From assembly GCA_902800185.1 (NCBI GenBank), contig CADCDK010000011.1:62001-126000 (forward strand): 64,000 nt of DNA, read 5' to 3'. Within the stretch, counting starts at the first letter, position 1, and each line of letters starts with the position of its first letter. The stretch is from an uncultured Prevotellaceae bacterium. Its GTDB lineage: Bacteria; Bacteroidota; Bacteroidia; Bacteroidales; Bacteroidaceae. This document shows, one piece after another, positions 1-9,213 of this stretch. The position numbers and the translations under genes were made by a program. The notes below the pieces were generated by a model that was not told the DNA's origin, did no database searches, and saw only the letters and a program-made list of their open reading frames with translations.

Positions 1-29
1 TGCAGCGATAAAGTAAAAAGTTTCGCAAT

Positions 30-2369
30 ATGAGAAGAAGATTCATACATATCCTATGGGGAGCACTCTTTACAATGGTCCTTCTTGTAACGCTTGCTTT
101 CGTTGCCATATGGAATGGTTATCTCGGCTATATGCCTCCTATCGAGGATCTACAGAACCCCATCAACCGCTTTGCCACCCAGATATACTCCGCTGATGGC
201 AAGGTGATAGGAACATGGAATATCAACAGGGAAAATCGTGTATGTGTAGATTACGACAAGCTTTCTCCTCATCTCGTGGAGGCGTTGATTGCCACAGAGG
301 ATGAACGCTTCTACGACCACTCGGGAATAGACTTCATAGCCCTCGGCCGCGCCATCGTGAAAAGGGGACTGCTCGGACAGACCAGCGCCGGAGGAGGCTC
401 TACCATTACCCAACAGTTGGCCAAGCAGTTATATTCGGAAATTGCCCATAGCACGCTTGAAAGACTTCTGCAGAAGCCCATCGAGTGGGTCATTGCTGTC
501 AAGCTGGAACGCAACTACACCAAAGAAGAGATTATCGCTCTATATCTGAACTATTTCGACTTCCTACACAATGCGGTAGGTATCAAGACGGCCGCCAATA
601 CCTATTTCGGGAAAGAACCGCGCGAGCTCACGCTTACAGAATCCGCAACACTTATCGGCCTGTGCAAGAACCCTTCGCTCTTCAACCCTGTACGCTACCC
701 GGAGCGTTCTCTCCAACGTCGCAACGTCGTGCTCTCCCAGATGGAAAAGGCTGGCTACATCACGTCTGAAGACTATCGGAAATATTGCGAAGAACCTCTT
801 GCCCTCAATTTCCATCCGGCAGACCACAAGGAGGGAACAGCACCCTATCTGCGTGAGTTCCTTCGTCAATACCTGATGGCCAATCGCCCCGACCGTGCAG
901 ACTATCCTTCGTGGAATCAAAACCAGTTTGTGTATGATTCCATCGCCTGGGAAACAGATCCCCTATATGGTTGGTGCAACAAGAATCTAAAGAAAGACGG
1001 CTCAAACTATAACATCTATACCGACGGACTAAAGGTCTATACCACCATAGACTCACGCATGCAACGCTATGCGGAAGAAGCTGTCCATCAGCATGTTGCC
1101 CGCTACCTGCAACCCATGTTTAGCCGAGCCACGAAGAGCAAACCGAATGCACCGTATTCCAATGCTCTCACTCCCAAGCAGGTTCAGGACATTCTGGCGC
1201 GAGCCATGAGACAGAGCGACCGCTATCGGTATATGAAGGAAAGTGGTGCGACCGAGGATGAGATTGAGCGTGCCTTCCACAAACGTGTGCCCATGACGGT
1301 GTTCTCATATCATGGAGATATTGACACACTCCTTTCTCCGCTCGATTCCATTCGCTACTATAAGTCGTTCCTGCGGTCGGGTTTTGTCAGCATTGAACCC
1401 CAGACGGGGCAGGTAAAGGCCTATGTGGGCGGTCTCAATTATACGCATTTCATGTATGATATGGCCTCTGCCGGACATCGTCAGGTAGGTTCTACCATTA
1501 AGCCCTATCTCTATGCTTTAGCGATGGAGAATGGCTATACACCATGTGATGTGGCGCCCAACGAACAGCGAACCTATATGGTTGCCGGTCAGCCCTGGAC
1601 ACCCCGCAACGGTAGCAAGGCCCGCTATGGAGAGATGGTCACATTGAAGTGGGGATTGGCACAGTCCAACAACTGGATTTCCGCCTATCTGATGAGCCAC
1701 CTCAATCCTCAGCAACTTGTCACCATGCTTCATTCCTTTGGCATCAACAACCCTGACATCCATCCGTCGATGGCCTTGTGTCTCGGTCCCTGTGATGTCT
1801 CTGTACTGGAAATGGTCAGCGCCTATACTACATTCCCGAATCATGGTATTAGGACAGCCCCCCTGTTCGTAACAAAGATCGAAGACAACGAAGGCAACGT
1901 CATTGCCCGCTTCCAGCCCCGCATGAACGAGGTCATCAGCGCCGAGAGTGCCAATAACATGATCGTCTTGCTGAGAGGAGTCGTCGATTCAGGAACCGCC
2001 CACCGTCTGCGCCACACTTACAACATCGAGGGTGAGATAGGCGGTAAGACCGGTACCACCAACCGCAACTCTGATGCCTGGTTTATCGGCTTCACTCCCC
2101 AGCTCGTCTCAGGCTGTTGGGTAGGTGGTGACGACCGCGACATACACTTCGACAACATGTCGATTGCACAAGGTGCATCCGCAGCCCTTCCCGTGTGGGC
2201 TTATTACATGAAGAAAGTCTATGCCGACAAGTCGTTGTCATACTCTCCATCGGTTCCCTTTGACCTTCCCCCGGGCTTTAACCCATGTGCCAACACCCTG
2301 TATAGCGGTGACAATGAAGACGATGATGGTTCCGAAGACGAATTTGGCATCGACGACGTGTTCGAATAA
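30..2369 (+). CDS. Penicillin-binding protein 1A (bifunctional transglycosylase/transpeptidase)
   Basis: Class A PBP of 779 aa that polymerises glycan strands and cross-links peptides in the periplasm. One N-terminal membrane anchor (about residues 8-28) is followed by a GT51 domain with catalytic Glu90 in ATEDERFYDHSGID and the GGSTITQQLAKQ motif at 122-133. The C-terminal transpeptidase has the STIK serine at about 488, SNN at about 546 and KTGT at about 673, so all catalytic boxes are intact. The protein ends in a strongly acidic tail (DNEDDDGSEDE region). The ATG at 30 places the anchor correctly. It is transcribed alone towards a strong terminator at 2374. The family assignment is firm; the PBP1A rather than PBP1B/1C label rests on general similarity. 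Confidence 0.95.
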   Translation: MRRRFIHILWGALFTMVLLVTLAFVAIWNGYLGYMPPIEDLQNPINRFATQIYSADGKVIGTWNINRENRVCVDYDKLSPHLVEALIATEDERFYDHSGIDFIALGRAIVKRGLLGQTSAGGGSTITQQLAKQLYSEIAHSTLERLLQKPIEWVIAVKLERNYTKEEIIALYLNYFDFLHNAVGIKTAANTYFGKEPRELTLTESATLIGLCKNPSLFNPVRYPERSLQRRNVVLSQMEKAGYITSEDYRKYCEEPLALNFHPADHKEGTAPYLREFLRQYLMANRPDRADYPSWNQNQFVYDSIAWETDPLYGWCNKNLKKDGSNYNIYTDGLKVYTTIDSRMQRYAEEAVHQHVARYLQPMFSRATKSKPNAPYSNALTPKQVQDILARAMRQSDRYRYMKESGATEDEIERAFHKRVPMTVFSYHGDIDTLLSPLDSIRYYKSFLRSGFVSIEPQTGQVKAYVGGLNYTHFMYDMASAGHRQVGSTIKPYLYALAMENGYTPCDVAPNEQRTYMVAGQPWTPRNGSKARYGEMVTLKWGLAQSNNWISAYLMSHLNPQQLVTMLHSFGINNPDIHPSMALCLGPCDVSVLEMVSAYTTFPNHGIRTAPLFVTKIEDNEGNVIARFQPRMNEVISAESANNMIVLLRGVVDSGTAHRLRHTYNIEGEIGGKTGTTNRNSDAWFIGFTPQLVSGCWVGGDDRDIHFDNMSIAQGASAALPVWAYYMKKVYADKSLSYSPSVPFDLPPGFNPCANTLYSGDNEDDDGSEDEFGIDDVFE

Positions 2370-2373
2370 GAAA

Positions 2374-2425
2374 ACAGGTATGATTTGCCTTGCATCGCTA
2401 CAAAGGTAATCATACCTGTTTTTTA
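2374..2425 (+). terminator. Rho-independent terminator after the PBP1A gene
   Basis: A perfect 12-bp stem (ACAGGTATGATT at 2374-2385 with AATCATACCTGT at 2408-2419) is followed by a T tract from 2419. It lies 4 nt after the PBP1A stop and separates it from the convergent dipeptidase gene. Confidence 0.85.
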
Positions 2426-2451
2426 TTTTGTCTGTTATCCTACGGTAGTTC

Positions 2452-3903
2452 CTACTTGATTTCCTTCAGGATGGCAAGCAGGTGATCCCAAACCATTTGG
2501 ACAGTAGGAATGAGCAGTCGCTCGTCAGGCGAGTGAACGCCGCGCAGGGTAGGACCGAAGCTCACCATGTCGAGGTTGGGATATTTTTCCGAGAAGAGTC
2601 CGCATTCCAGACCGGCATGAATGCCCAGCACCTTCGGTTCCTTATTGAACAGCTTCCTGTAAGTCTCAACGGCGATGGCGGTAAGCTTGCTGTTGGGATT
2701 CATCTTCCAGGCGGGATAGCCTTCTCCCTGCACAACCTCTGCACCGGCAAGCTGGAAGACAGCCTTGATGGTGGCAGCCTGGTTGTCGAGCGCACTCATG
2801 ACATTAGAACGCTGTGATGCGACAATCTTCACCTCGTTCTCACGGGTCTCAATACTTGCCACGTTGTTGGAAGTCTCCACCAGCCAGGCCAGCTCTTCAT
2901 CCTGACACATGGCAAACACCCCGTTGTCAACAGCCTGCAAAGCCTGTATCAGTTTCGTGCTAACCTCGAGAGGAAGCACCTTGCCGCCGTCCGTGCTTTC
3001 CATACCGAACTGCATGCCCTTCTCCGTCACATGATATTCTTCTTCCACCTGTGACGCAAAGATGTTCCAGTCGGCACGTACATCCTCTTTCTTTTCCGTA
3101 GGGATACCAAACACGGCCACACCATCGCGGGGGATGGCGTTGTGCAACTTGCCGGCATTGTAGCTGACGAGGCGTAGCCCATAGCGTTCCTGTGTCTGAT
3201 AGAGGAAACGGGCTATTGTTTTCAAGGCGTTGGCACGCTTCTTATTGATGTCGTCTCCGGAGTGTCCGCCAACCAGTCCTTTCAGCGAGACCTTCAGGAA
3301 GAACAATCCGCTGGGTGCATCCTCGCGCTCAAAACGGAACGTTGCCGTTGTATTGCGACCGCCTGCACAGGAAACGAAGATCTGTCCTTCGTCCTCGGAG
3401 TCAAGATTGATGAGCATGTCGCCCGTCATAAAACCGGCTTTCATGCCTTCGGCACCAGTCAGACCGGTCTCCTCGTCGCGAGTGAAGACACATTCCAGGG
3501 GGCCGTGCTCAATGTCGTCGGAGTCAAGGATGGCAAGCTCAATGGCACAGCCGATGCCGTCATCGGCACCAAGCGTGGTTCCCTTAGCGGTGAGCCATTC
3601 GCCGTCGATGCAGGTCTGGATGGCATCCTTCTCGAAATCGAAGTCAATATCCACCAGCTTTTCGCAGACCATATCCATGTGACTCTGAAGGATAACGGTG
3701 GGGCGGTTTTCCATTCCTGTTGTGGCGGGCTTGCGAATCAGCACGTTGCCCGTTTCGTCCACTTGGGTTTCCAGTCCACGGGCTTTTCCGAACTCCTTCA
3801 AATACTCAATCATCTGTTCCTCATGCTTCGAGGGACGTGGAATCTCATTGATTCTTGCAAACTGCTCGAACACACGAGCGGGTTTCAATTCGTTTTTATT
3901 CAT
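2452..3903 (-). CDS. pepD: Aminoacyl-histidine dipeptidase (M20C, PepD family)
   Basis: Zinc dipeptidase of 483 aa, the usual length for M20 family C, hydrolysing X-His and other dipeptides in the cytoplasm. Metal and catalytic motifs are visible: QSHMDMVCE (His75, Asp77), GADDGIG (Asp114-Asp115) and DEETGLTG (Glu144-Glu145). A late FHSPDE-like box appears as VHSPDER near the C-terminus. It is monocistronic, convergent with PBP1A and divergent from the small membrane protein gene at 3983. No clear TAnnTTTG box was found for it. Family assignment is secure; substrate range is inferred from the family. Confidence 0.93.
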   Translation of the reverse strand: MNKNELKPARVFEQFARINEIPRPSKHEEQMIEYLKEFGKARGLETQVDETGNVLIRKPATTGMENRPTVILQSHMDMVCEKLVDIDFDFEKDAIQTCIDGEWLTAKGTTLGADDGIGCAIELAILDSDDIEHGPLECVFTRDEETGLTGAEGMKAGFMTGDMLINLDSEDEGQIFVSCAGGRNTTATFRFEREDAPSGLFFLKVSLKGLVGGHSGDDINKKRANALKTIARFLYQTQERYGLRLVSYNAGKLHNAIPRDGVAVFGIPTEKKEDVRADWNIFASQVEEEYHVTEKGMQFGMESTDGGKVLPLEVSTKLIQALQAVDNGVFAMCQDEELAWLVETSNNVASIETRENEVKIVASQRSNVMSALDNQAATIKAVFQLAGAEVVQGEGYPAWKMNPNSKLTAIAVETYRKLFNKEPKVLGIHAGLECGLFSEKYPNLDMVSFGPTLRGVHSPDERLLIPTVQMVWDHLLAILKEIK

Positions 3904-3954
3904 TTAAATATGTTATTTTATGATGTAATTTTTCTTTGTTTACAAGCTTTTGAC

Positions 3955-3962
3955 TATCTTTG
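3955..3962 (+). promoter_or_regulatory. Bacteroidetes -7 box (TATCTTTG)
   Basis: Exact TAnnTTTG match 21 nt before the ATG at 3983, a typical spacing. It probably drives the small membrane protein gene and the OmpH-like lipoprotein behind it. Confidence 0.7.
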
Positions 3963-3982
3963 CATCCGCAAAATTAATAAAA

Positions 3983-4177
3983 ATGATAGAAACTCTGCTC
4001 ATCAGCGTGTTAATAATTGCTATTGGTATGGCATTATTGTGTGTGAAGCTGCTTTTCAAGAAGAACGGCCGTTTCTCGTCACAGCATATTCACGACTCGC
4101 AGGCGATGAAAGACCGCGGCATCCATTGTGTGATGGATCAGGATCGAGAGGCCCGCGAGAGGGGAGGAGCGTTCTGA
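3983..4177 (+). CDS. Small single-pass membrane protein, function unknown
   Basis: 64 aa starting MIETLLISVL. One transmembrane helix covers about residues 3-25, then a short cytoplasmic or periplasmic segment with basic residues (KKNGRF), two His, and a GIHC motif near residue 48. An upstream in-frame ATG at 3950 was rejected because it overlaps the promoter box. Small proteins of this layout (helix, Lys-rich turn, G-I-x-C) are, to my memory, common in Bacteroidales, but I know of no assigned role. It is followed at 73 nt by the lipoprotein gene and may be cotranscribed with it. Confidence 0.7.
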   Translation: MIETLLISVLIIAIGMALLCVKLLFKKNGRFSSQHIHDSQAMKDRGIHCVMDQDREARERGGAF

Positions 4178-4249
4178 CAGGGGCAGGCGGCGCTTGCGAC
4201 AGTCAGGTTATCAAGTACTGAAATAAAAACTCAAACAATAATTCAAGAA

Positions 4250-4882
4250 ATGAACAAGAAAAATCTTTTCCGCGTTTTGGCAGTAGCAGCTTTCGCTACT
4301 GTATCTATGACTTCATGTGACAAATCGGCTCCGAAGGTGGACGAGAAGCCTGCTTCCGCTGCAGAGTCTGCTTCCGCAGAACTGAAGATCGCCTTTGTAG
4401 AGGTGGACAGCATCATGTCTCAGTATCAGTTCTGCAAGGACTTCACGCAGATTCTCCAGAAGAAGGGACAGAATATCCAGAATACGCTGGCAAGCAAACA
4501 GCAGCAGTTGGAGACGGCAGCCGCCAACTTCCAGCAGAAACTTCAGCAGAACGCCTACACTCGTGAGCAGGCCGAGGGTATTCAGGCCAGTCTTCAGAAG
4601 CAGAGCAATGACCTGCAGGCCCTGAACCAGCGCCTGAGCACGGAGTTCCAGAACGAGACCGAGAAATACAACTCCGCTCTGCGTGACTCCATCCAGCACT
4701 ATCTGGCTGCCTACAACAAGTCGAAGAAGTTCAGTATGATTCTCAGCAAGGCTGGCGACAATATCCTCTATGCTGATAAGGCCTATGACATCACCAACGA
4801 GGTGATTGCCGGACTGAACAAGGCATACAAGCCCGCCAAGTCGGATGACAAGAAGGAAGAGTCCGCTGCTAAGAAAAAATGA
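4250..4882 (+). CDS. OmpH/Skp-like coiled-coil lipoprotein
   Basis: 210 aa. The N-terminal signal ends in a lipobox (SMTSC, acylated Cys23), so it is a predicted lipoprotein rather than a soluble periplasmic Skp. The segment IAFVEVDSIMSQYQF resembles the start of the OmpH domain. Residues about 65-150 are a Gln/Lys/Glu-rich helical region, probably a long coiled coil. The C-terminus is Lys/Glu rich. A chaperone role for outer-membrane proteins is inferred from the family only. The stop codon overlaps the start of nth as ATGA, so the two are translationally coupled. Confidence 0.8.
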   Translation: MNKKNLFRVLAVAAFATVSMTSCDKSAPKVDEKPASAAESASAELKIAFVEVDSIMSQYQFCKDFTQILQKKGQNIQNTLASKQQQLETAAANFQQKLQQNAYTREQAEGIQASLQKQSNDLQALNQRLSTEFQNETEKYNSALRDSIQHYLAAYNKSKKFSMILSKAGDNILYADKAYDITNEVIAGLNKAYKPAKSDDKKEESAAKKK

Positions 4883-5511
4883 ACCGTCGGCAACGATATC
4901 AATACATACTCGGGTATTTTCAGGAGAAGATGCCTGTAGTCACTACGGAGCTGGAATTCGGAAACGTGTTCCAGCTCCTTTGTGCAACGCTCCTGAGTGC
5001 ACAATGCACAGACAAACGCATCAACCAGGTGACCCCCGCGCTGTTCAAGGCCTATCCAACAGCAAGGGAAATGGCGAAGGCCGAGGTGGAGGACGTTCTG
5101 GAATACGTCAAGAGTGTTTCCTATCCCAACTCCAAGTCGAAACATTTAGTGGAAATGGCTCGCATGCTCGTCAGCGACTTCGGTGGCGAGGTTCCCGACA
5201 GACCGGAAGACCTGGTGAAGTTGCCCGGGGTAGGGCGCAAGACGGCCAACGTGATTCAGGCTGTTTGGTTCGGACGTTCCGCTATGGCGGTTGACACGCA
5301 TGTGTTCCGTGTCAGCCATCGAATGGGACTTGTTCCGAAAACAGCTAATACGCCGCGCAAGGTGGAGGAGGCACTCATGAGGAATATTCCGGCAGAAGAC
5401 GTTCCCAACGCCCACCACTGGCTTCTCCTGCATGGACGCTACGTCTGCACCAGCCGATCTCCACATTGCGACAAGTGCCCGTTCTCCGAGATATGCCCGA
5501 AAGAGTTATGA
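4879..5511 (+). CDS. nth: Endonuclease III (DNA glycosylase/AP lyase)
   Basis: 210 aa, the standard length, repairing oxidised pyrimidines. The helix-hairpin-helix LPGVGRKTANVI carries catalytic Lys121, and the catalytic Asp139 is in AVDTHVFRVS. A 4Fe-4S cluster motif closes the protein: Cys190, Cys197, Cys200, Cys206 (C-x6-C-x2-C-x5-C). The gene starts inside the last codon of the OmpH-like lipoprotein gene (ATGA overlap). Two tandem copies of GGTAATA follow directly after its stop codon. Confidence 0.97.
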   Translation: MNRRQRYQYILGYFQEKMPVVTTELEFGNVFQLLCATLLSAQCTDKRINQVTPALFKAYPTAREMAKAEVEDVLEYVKSVSYPNSKSKHLVEMARMLVSDFGGEVPDRPEDLVKLPGVGRKTANVIQAVWFGRSAMAVDTHVFRVSHRMGLVPKTANTPRKVEEALMRNIPAEDVPNAHHWLLLHGRYVCTSRSPHCDKCPFSEICPKEL

Positions 5512-5525
5512 GGTAATAGGTAATA
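5512..5525. repeat. Tandem GGTAATA x2 directly after the nth stop
   Basis: Two perfect 7-bp units occupy 5512-5518 and 5519-5525, beginning at the base after the nth TGA. The same unit forms three copies across the end of purA (22127-22147). Confidence 0.85.
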
Positions 5526-5535
5526 AGGAAGAGGT

Positions 5536-6237
5536 ATGAAAAGCAAAAGGATATTGACGTTTCTGAAAGACATTGCTGCCAATAACAACCGACCTTGGTT
5601 TGCAGAACACAAGGATGAGTTCACGGCATGCAGGGAGGACTTTGAGGATGGGGTTACAAAACTCATCCACCGCCTTGCTGCCTTTGATCCCGAGATTGCC
5701 CATCTACAGGTGAAGGATTGTGTCTATCGTTTCTATCGTGACACACGTTTCTCAGAAGACAAATCACCCTATAAGCGTCATTTCGGCGCATACATTTGCG
5801 CCAAGGGAAAGAAGTCGCTGCGTGGGGGCTACTATATTCATGTTGAGCCGGGCAACTGTCTCCTGGCAACGGGCAGCTACTGGCTTCCCACTCATATCCT
5901 GACTTCCTGCCGAAATGAAATAATGGCAAATATCGACGAATGGAGGCGTATTGTCGAGAACCCTTCGTTTGTCAAACTGTTCGGCAAGCCCAACGAAGGT
6001 GCGTGGGAACAAACGGAGAAGGGATTCGGCTTGGAGTCGCTGAAGTCATGTCCCTCGGGCTTCCCCCGCGACTATGAGTTCATCCACTATCTCCGTATGA
6101 AGGACTATTGCTGTTGGCGACGCATGGGCGAAGACTTCTTCGAAGGTGATGACTGGCTGCAAGAGGCCGTGAAGGTTTTCAAGGTTGCCAAGCCCATGAT
6201 GGACTTCATGAACTCGGTGATTGATGACTACGAATAA
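5536..6237 (+). CDS. DUF2461 family protein
   Basis: 233 aa, matching the length of DUF2461 (TIGR02453) proteins. Family-like features are the N-terminal FLKDIAANNNRPWFAEHKDEF, the central YRFYRDTRFSEDKSPYKRHFGAYI block and the GGYYIHVEPGN segment. No signal peptide or membrane segment is present, so it should be cytoplasmic. The molecular function of the family is not known to me. It lies 24 nt after nth and 23 nt before the DUF2059 gene, consistent with one operon. Confidence 0.88.
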   Translation: MKSKRILTFLKDIAANNNRPWFAEHKDEFTACREDFEDGVTKLIHRLAAFDPEIAHLQVKDCVYRFYRDTRFSEDKSPYKRHFGAYICAKGKKSLRGGYYIHVEPGNCLLATGSYWLPTHILTSCRNEIMANIDEWRRIVENPSFVKLFGKPNEGAWEQTEKGFGLESLKSCPSGFPRDYEFIHYLRMKDYCCWRRMGEDFFEGDDWLQEAVKVFKVAKPMMDFMNSVIDDYE

Positions 6238-6260
6238 TAACCCATAAAAACAATTCAGAC

Positions 6261-6701
6261 ATGAAAAAGATTCTTGTATCAATGATGATGCTGATGGCGA
6301 TGACCGCCGCACATGCACAGGTAGCAAACGACGAGTTTACAAAAGAAATCAACCGAACCATCGAACTCTCTAACACCGCAAAGAATTTTAGAGAGACGAT
6401 GACCCAGCAAATGCATACTTTGGTTGACCAAGGCCACTTTCAGGCAGACAACCTTGATGCGATGATAAGGGAGATAGAAGCATATGCACTACCCCTTTTG
6501 GAGAATAAACTGATTGACATATACAGGGAACACTTCACGCTCGAAGAGATCAAGCAGATAAACGCTTATCTCTCATCGCCTGTAGGACGGAAGGCAACGA
6601 GTCTGGTGCCTAAGTTAGCTGCAGAGGGAATGAAGGTTATGCAGAACCCCGAGGCACAGCAAAAACTTCAGGAAATTCTGCTGCGATACGTGAAAAAGTA
6701 A
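6261..6701 (+). CDS. DUF2059 family secreted protein
   Basis: 146 aa with a signal peptide (MKKILVSMMMLMAMTAAHAQ, cleavage after about residue 20). The rest is helical with the DUF2059-like stretch FTLEEIKQINAYLSSPVGRK and a terminal MQNPEAQQKLQEI. Probably periplasmic; the role of the family is not established. It is the last gene of the run 4250-6701 and is followed by a gene-free gap. Confidence 0.82.
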   Translation: MKKILVSMMMLMAMTAAHAQVANDEFTKEINRTIELSNTAKNFRETMTQQMHTLVDQGHFQADNLDAMIREIEAYALPLLENKLIDIYREHFTLEEIKQINAYLSSPVGRKATSLVPKLAAEGMKVMQNPEAQQKLQEILLRYVKK

Positions 6702-7246
6702 ACGCCTGAACAGCTAATCAGGTGGCTCATGCTATTGCGCAAAAGGTACTGGCGAGGCTGATGAAAGGCAAGGGCCTCGTAGGGAAAGAGTGAGAAAATC
6801 TTACAGTCTTACAGTCTTACAATTAAAAAAAGAAGGTCTGTACATCTTTATAATATTATATAACTTATTGATATATAGATAGTTATATATGGAAACAAAT
6901 ATTCATTTAAAAAGCTGATAATCAATAAGATACATTATCTTAAAAGGTAAAGAATCCGAGATTCGAAACCTCGGAAAGGACAAATAATGTATCAAATTCC
7001 TGCTTAAATAGGTCTAAAAACACAGGATTAAACCCTCGTTTTGATATTTTTTCCTGTATTTGGCGCACATATCGGCGTTGTAGAAATTCGGTGTTTTGAC
7101 CTCAAACGGGGGGATTTATGCAACATCATGGCCTGTTATGTACCTGATTCGCGTGTTTTGAATGTTCAAAAACAATGCTTTCAGGAACTAAAAAGCATGA
7201 TTTGAGGAGTTTAGAAGAATGCTTTGAGACGATTGTTAGCCTCCTT
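6702..7246. other. Gene-free spacer, AT-rich in its centre
   Basis: No open frame here looks coding. It holds an 8-bp tandem repeat (6799-6822), a very AT-rich stretch at about 6825-6950, and a small hairpin CCGAG/CTCGG near 6957-6975. The half after 7000 has two loosely similar motifs (CCCTCGTTTTGA and CCTCAAACGGG). I see no promoter box of the TAnnTTTG type reading into a gene. Confidence 0.6.
6799..6822. repeat. Tandem TCTTACAG, three copies
   Basis: 8-bp units at 6799, 6807 and 6815; the third ends AA instead of AG. It is located about 100 nt after the DUF2059 stop. Confidence 0.8.
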
Positions 7247-7316
7247 TTCGTTCTGTCGTTATATCGTTATTTCGTCCAATTGTGAAATCGTCCAATCGTT
7301 CAATTGTCCAATTGAG
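7247..7316. repeat. Degenerate AACGAAAT / CAATTGGAC repeat array at the 3' end of the TPR gene
   Basis: Read on the minus strand, the array starts in the last codons of the TPR gene (CAATTGGACAATTGA, coding Gln-Leu-Asp-Asn-stop). It continues with CGATTGGACG, CAATTGGACG and then AACGAAAT/ATAACGATATAACG words. A closely related array stands at 49187-49331. Confidence 0.8.
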
Positions 7317-7920
7317 TGCGTCTCCGCACGATTTTGTCCTCAAGTCCCCGTATCATCTGTTGAATCTGAGCGTTACGCGCAGAGGTGCTGTTGCCCCCGA
7401 ATTGGGTGTAATAGCTCTGGGCGGACTTGAAGCTCTCATAAGCGCTGTCTATGTCGTGCAGGAACAGGTGACAGAATCCCAGCCGGTAGAAAGAGTCTCC
7501 TTTCTCGTTGTCATGACAGAGCAGAAGGTGCTGCTCGAACTTAGGAAGGGCCTCCTCGTATTGCTGGAGGGCGAAGTGGCTCTCTGCGGATACATAGTAA
7601 TAGAGTGCGCGCTCGTGGGGGGAGAATGCCTCCAGCCGGGGAAGCACGCTGTCAATGAGCTCGACGGCCCTCTCATAGTCCCACTCGTAGTAGTAGCACA
7701 CGCCCATGTAGGCCGTGAAGCGGGGATTGAGCCGGTAGCGGCTTTCCAGCTGCTGGAACAGGGTAAGCGCCTCCCTGTACTTGCCCCCTTGGAAATAGTC
7801 GATGGCGCGTCCCAACACCTCACTATCCCTTGGCTGTTCCTGTGCCCCAGCATTCAGAGGCAACAACAGTAGCAAGGCTATGGCGAATGGTACTATGCAA
7901 AGTGACACGCTTCTCTTCAT
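7300..7920 (-). CDS. Secreted tetratricopeptide-repeat protein
   Basis: 206 aa with a signal peptide (MKRSVSLCIV start, cleavage near NAGAQ at about residue 27). The mature part is a run of TPR-like helix pairs, for example ALTFFQQLESRYRLNPRF-like and GVCYYYEWDYERAVEL-like units, probably four or five repeats. TPR proteins bind other proteins; no partner is evident. The final residues QLDN are encoded by a repeat array that continues past the stop. The M64 peptidase gene lies 25 nt upstream on the same strand, so folK, M64 and TPR genes probably form one transcription unit. Confidence 0.82.
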   Translation of the reverse strand: MKRSVSLCIVPFAIALLLLLPLNAGAQEQPRDSEVLGRAIDYFQGGKYREALTLFQQLESRYRLNPRFTAYMGVCYYYEWDYERAVELIDSVLPRLEAFSPHERALYYYVSAESHFALQQYEEALPKFEQHLLLCHDNEKGDSFYRLGFCHLFLHDIDSAYESFKSAQSYYTQFGGNSTSARNAQIQQMIRGLEDKIVRRRTQLDN

Positions 7921-7945
7921 ACAGCAGTTTCCTCTCTCTTGTTTT

Positions 7946-9196
7946 TCAACGTGTGTAGAAGTCGATGAGCCGTGTGATGGCGCGGCGGCAGACGGGACAG
8001 AACTCGGGATTCTCGTTGGTGCGCATGCGGCAGTCGCTACAGGGGCGATAGACTCCCTTCATGCTGTAGCCTGCACCCTCGTACAAGCCTATCTGAGGAG
8101 TGTCGCCTGCTTCCATCAGGTCTTTCCACTTGGCATCGAAGTCCACTTTCGTCGTGATGTTGGGCTCCCAAGGCTCCACGTCGTGAGGATACATGGGGAT
8201 GTCCTCGTAGGGGTAGGCGTATTCGTCGGCCAGGCCTGCAAAGCTGTGTCCAAACTCATGAACGACAACGGGACGGAATTTCTCATGGTGGGCCATAGAG
8301 AGGTTGTAGGAGTTGAGGATGCCTCCTCCGCCGTAGGTATCGGTATTGACCAGCACGATGATGTGTTCATAGGGGATTCCCGCCAGCCAGTCATGCAGTT
8401 TCTGCAGGTGCAGGGTGGTCAGGTAGCGGTCGCTATAGAAGGTGTCGAAGTGGGAACCCAAGGCGGTGTTCTTCCATATCCCTTTGCGCGGGGTGCTGGT
8501 GCCACTATCGACCGAGGGGGATTTCACGGCAACGACCTGGAAGCGGTCTTTCAACGACTTGAAAGGCTCGTGGGCGAAGAGAGCTTCGCAGGCCACATCG
8601 ACATCGTTCATGAACACGGGCATCTCGCTCTCCTGATAGCCCTCCGCAACAAAGGCGATGTGTATGCAGCGTGTCGTGTCCGAAGGCTGCAGGACGATGT
8701 CGTAGGGGGTGACATGATGTTCGCCGATATGACGGATGAGGATGTCTGTGGGGACTACCGTGTGTGTCAGGGAACAGGTAGGTTCGCGCCGGTTGTTCAT
8801 CAGGGTGACGGTGATGTCGGCCGTGTCGATGGGCATCGGGGTGAGGAAGACATTCTCAAAGGACTGGGGGGTGCCGGCCAGTTCAGGATAGCTCAGCCAC
8901 TCCTGGAAGAGCGTTGAGAAAGAGTTACGGTAGATGACTTTCTGTGAGCGATGGTCTCGCACGGTAATCTGTCCGTAGCCCTCCACCGGCAGCTCGGCAA
9001 GCCGTTGGCGCTTGCCGTACCAGCGCGGGCTGACATTCAGCTGGCCGACGGCAATCTGCTGGCTGTCCTTGTTGCCGCTGAAGATATAGTCGATACGCAG
9101 CGTCTGATCGGTGAAATAGGTCTCGAAGTCTTGTGCCCCTGCCATTTGCCAACCGGCGACGAGGCAGAGCAACAGGGTCTTGAATCTGTGGTTCAT
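7946..9196 (-). CDS. M64 family (IgA peptidase-like) metallopeptidase
   Basis: 416 aa when started at MNHRFKTLLL, which begins a signal peptide ending near MAGAQ; a longer in-frame extension upstream has no signal and was rejected. The zinc site is HEFGHSFAGLADEY (His313, Glu314, His317 in this numbering). The C-terminal CSDCRMRTNENPEFCPVC segment has four Cys in CxxC pairs and is typical of Bacteroidetes M64 proteins. It is secreted or surface associated; the natural substrate cannot be read from sequence, and the IgA name comes from one family member. It sits between folK and a TPR gene on the same strand. Confidence 0.87.
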   Translation of the reverse strand: MNHRFKTLLLCLVAGWQMAGAQDFETYFTDQTLRIDYIFSGNKDSQQIAVGQLNVSPRWYGKRQRLAELPVEGYGQITVRDHRSQKVIYRNSFSTLFQEWLSYPELAGTPQSFENVFLTPMPIDTADITVTLMNNRREPTCSLTHTVVPTDILIRHIGEHHVTPYDIVLQPSDTTRCIHIAFVAEGYQESEMPVFMNDVDVACEALFAHEPFKSLKDRFQVVAVKSPSVDSGTSTPRKGIWKNTALGSHFDTFYSDRYLTTLHLQKLHDWLAGIPYEHIIVLVNTDTYGGGGILNSYNLSMAHHEKFRPVVVHEFGHSFAGLADEYAYPYEDIPMYPHDVEPWEPNITTKVDFDAKWKDLMEAGDTPQIGLYEGAGYSMKGVYRPCSDCRMRTNENPEFCPVCRRAITRLIDFYTR

Positions 9197-9213
9197 ATAT
9201 GCTCTTGGGTTTG

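Noticed and set aside
3262..4221. 319-codon plus-strand frame over the dipeptidase gene
   Set aside because: It is antisense to a gene with intact M20 motifs, runs through the small membrane gene and lacks any family-like content.
7802..8917. 371-codon plus-strand frame over the M64 gene
   Set aside because: Shadow of the peptidase gene's GC-rich codons; no recognisable domain and no start signal.
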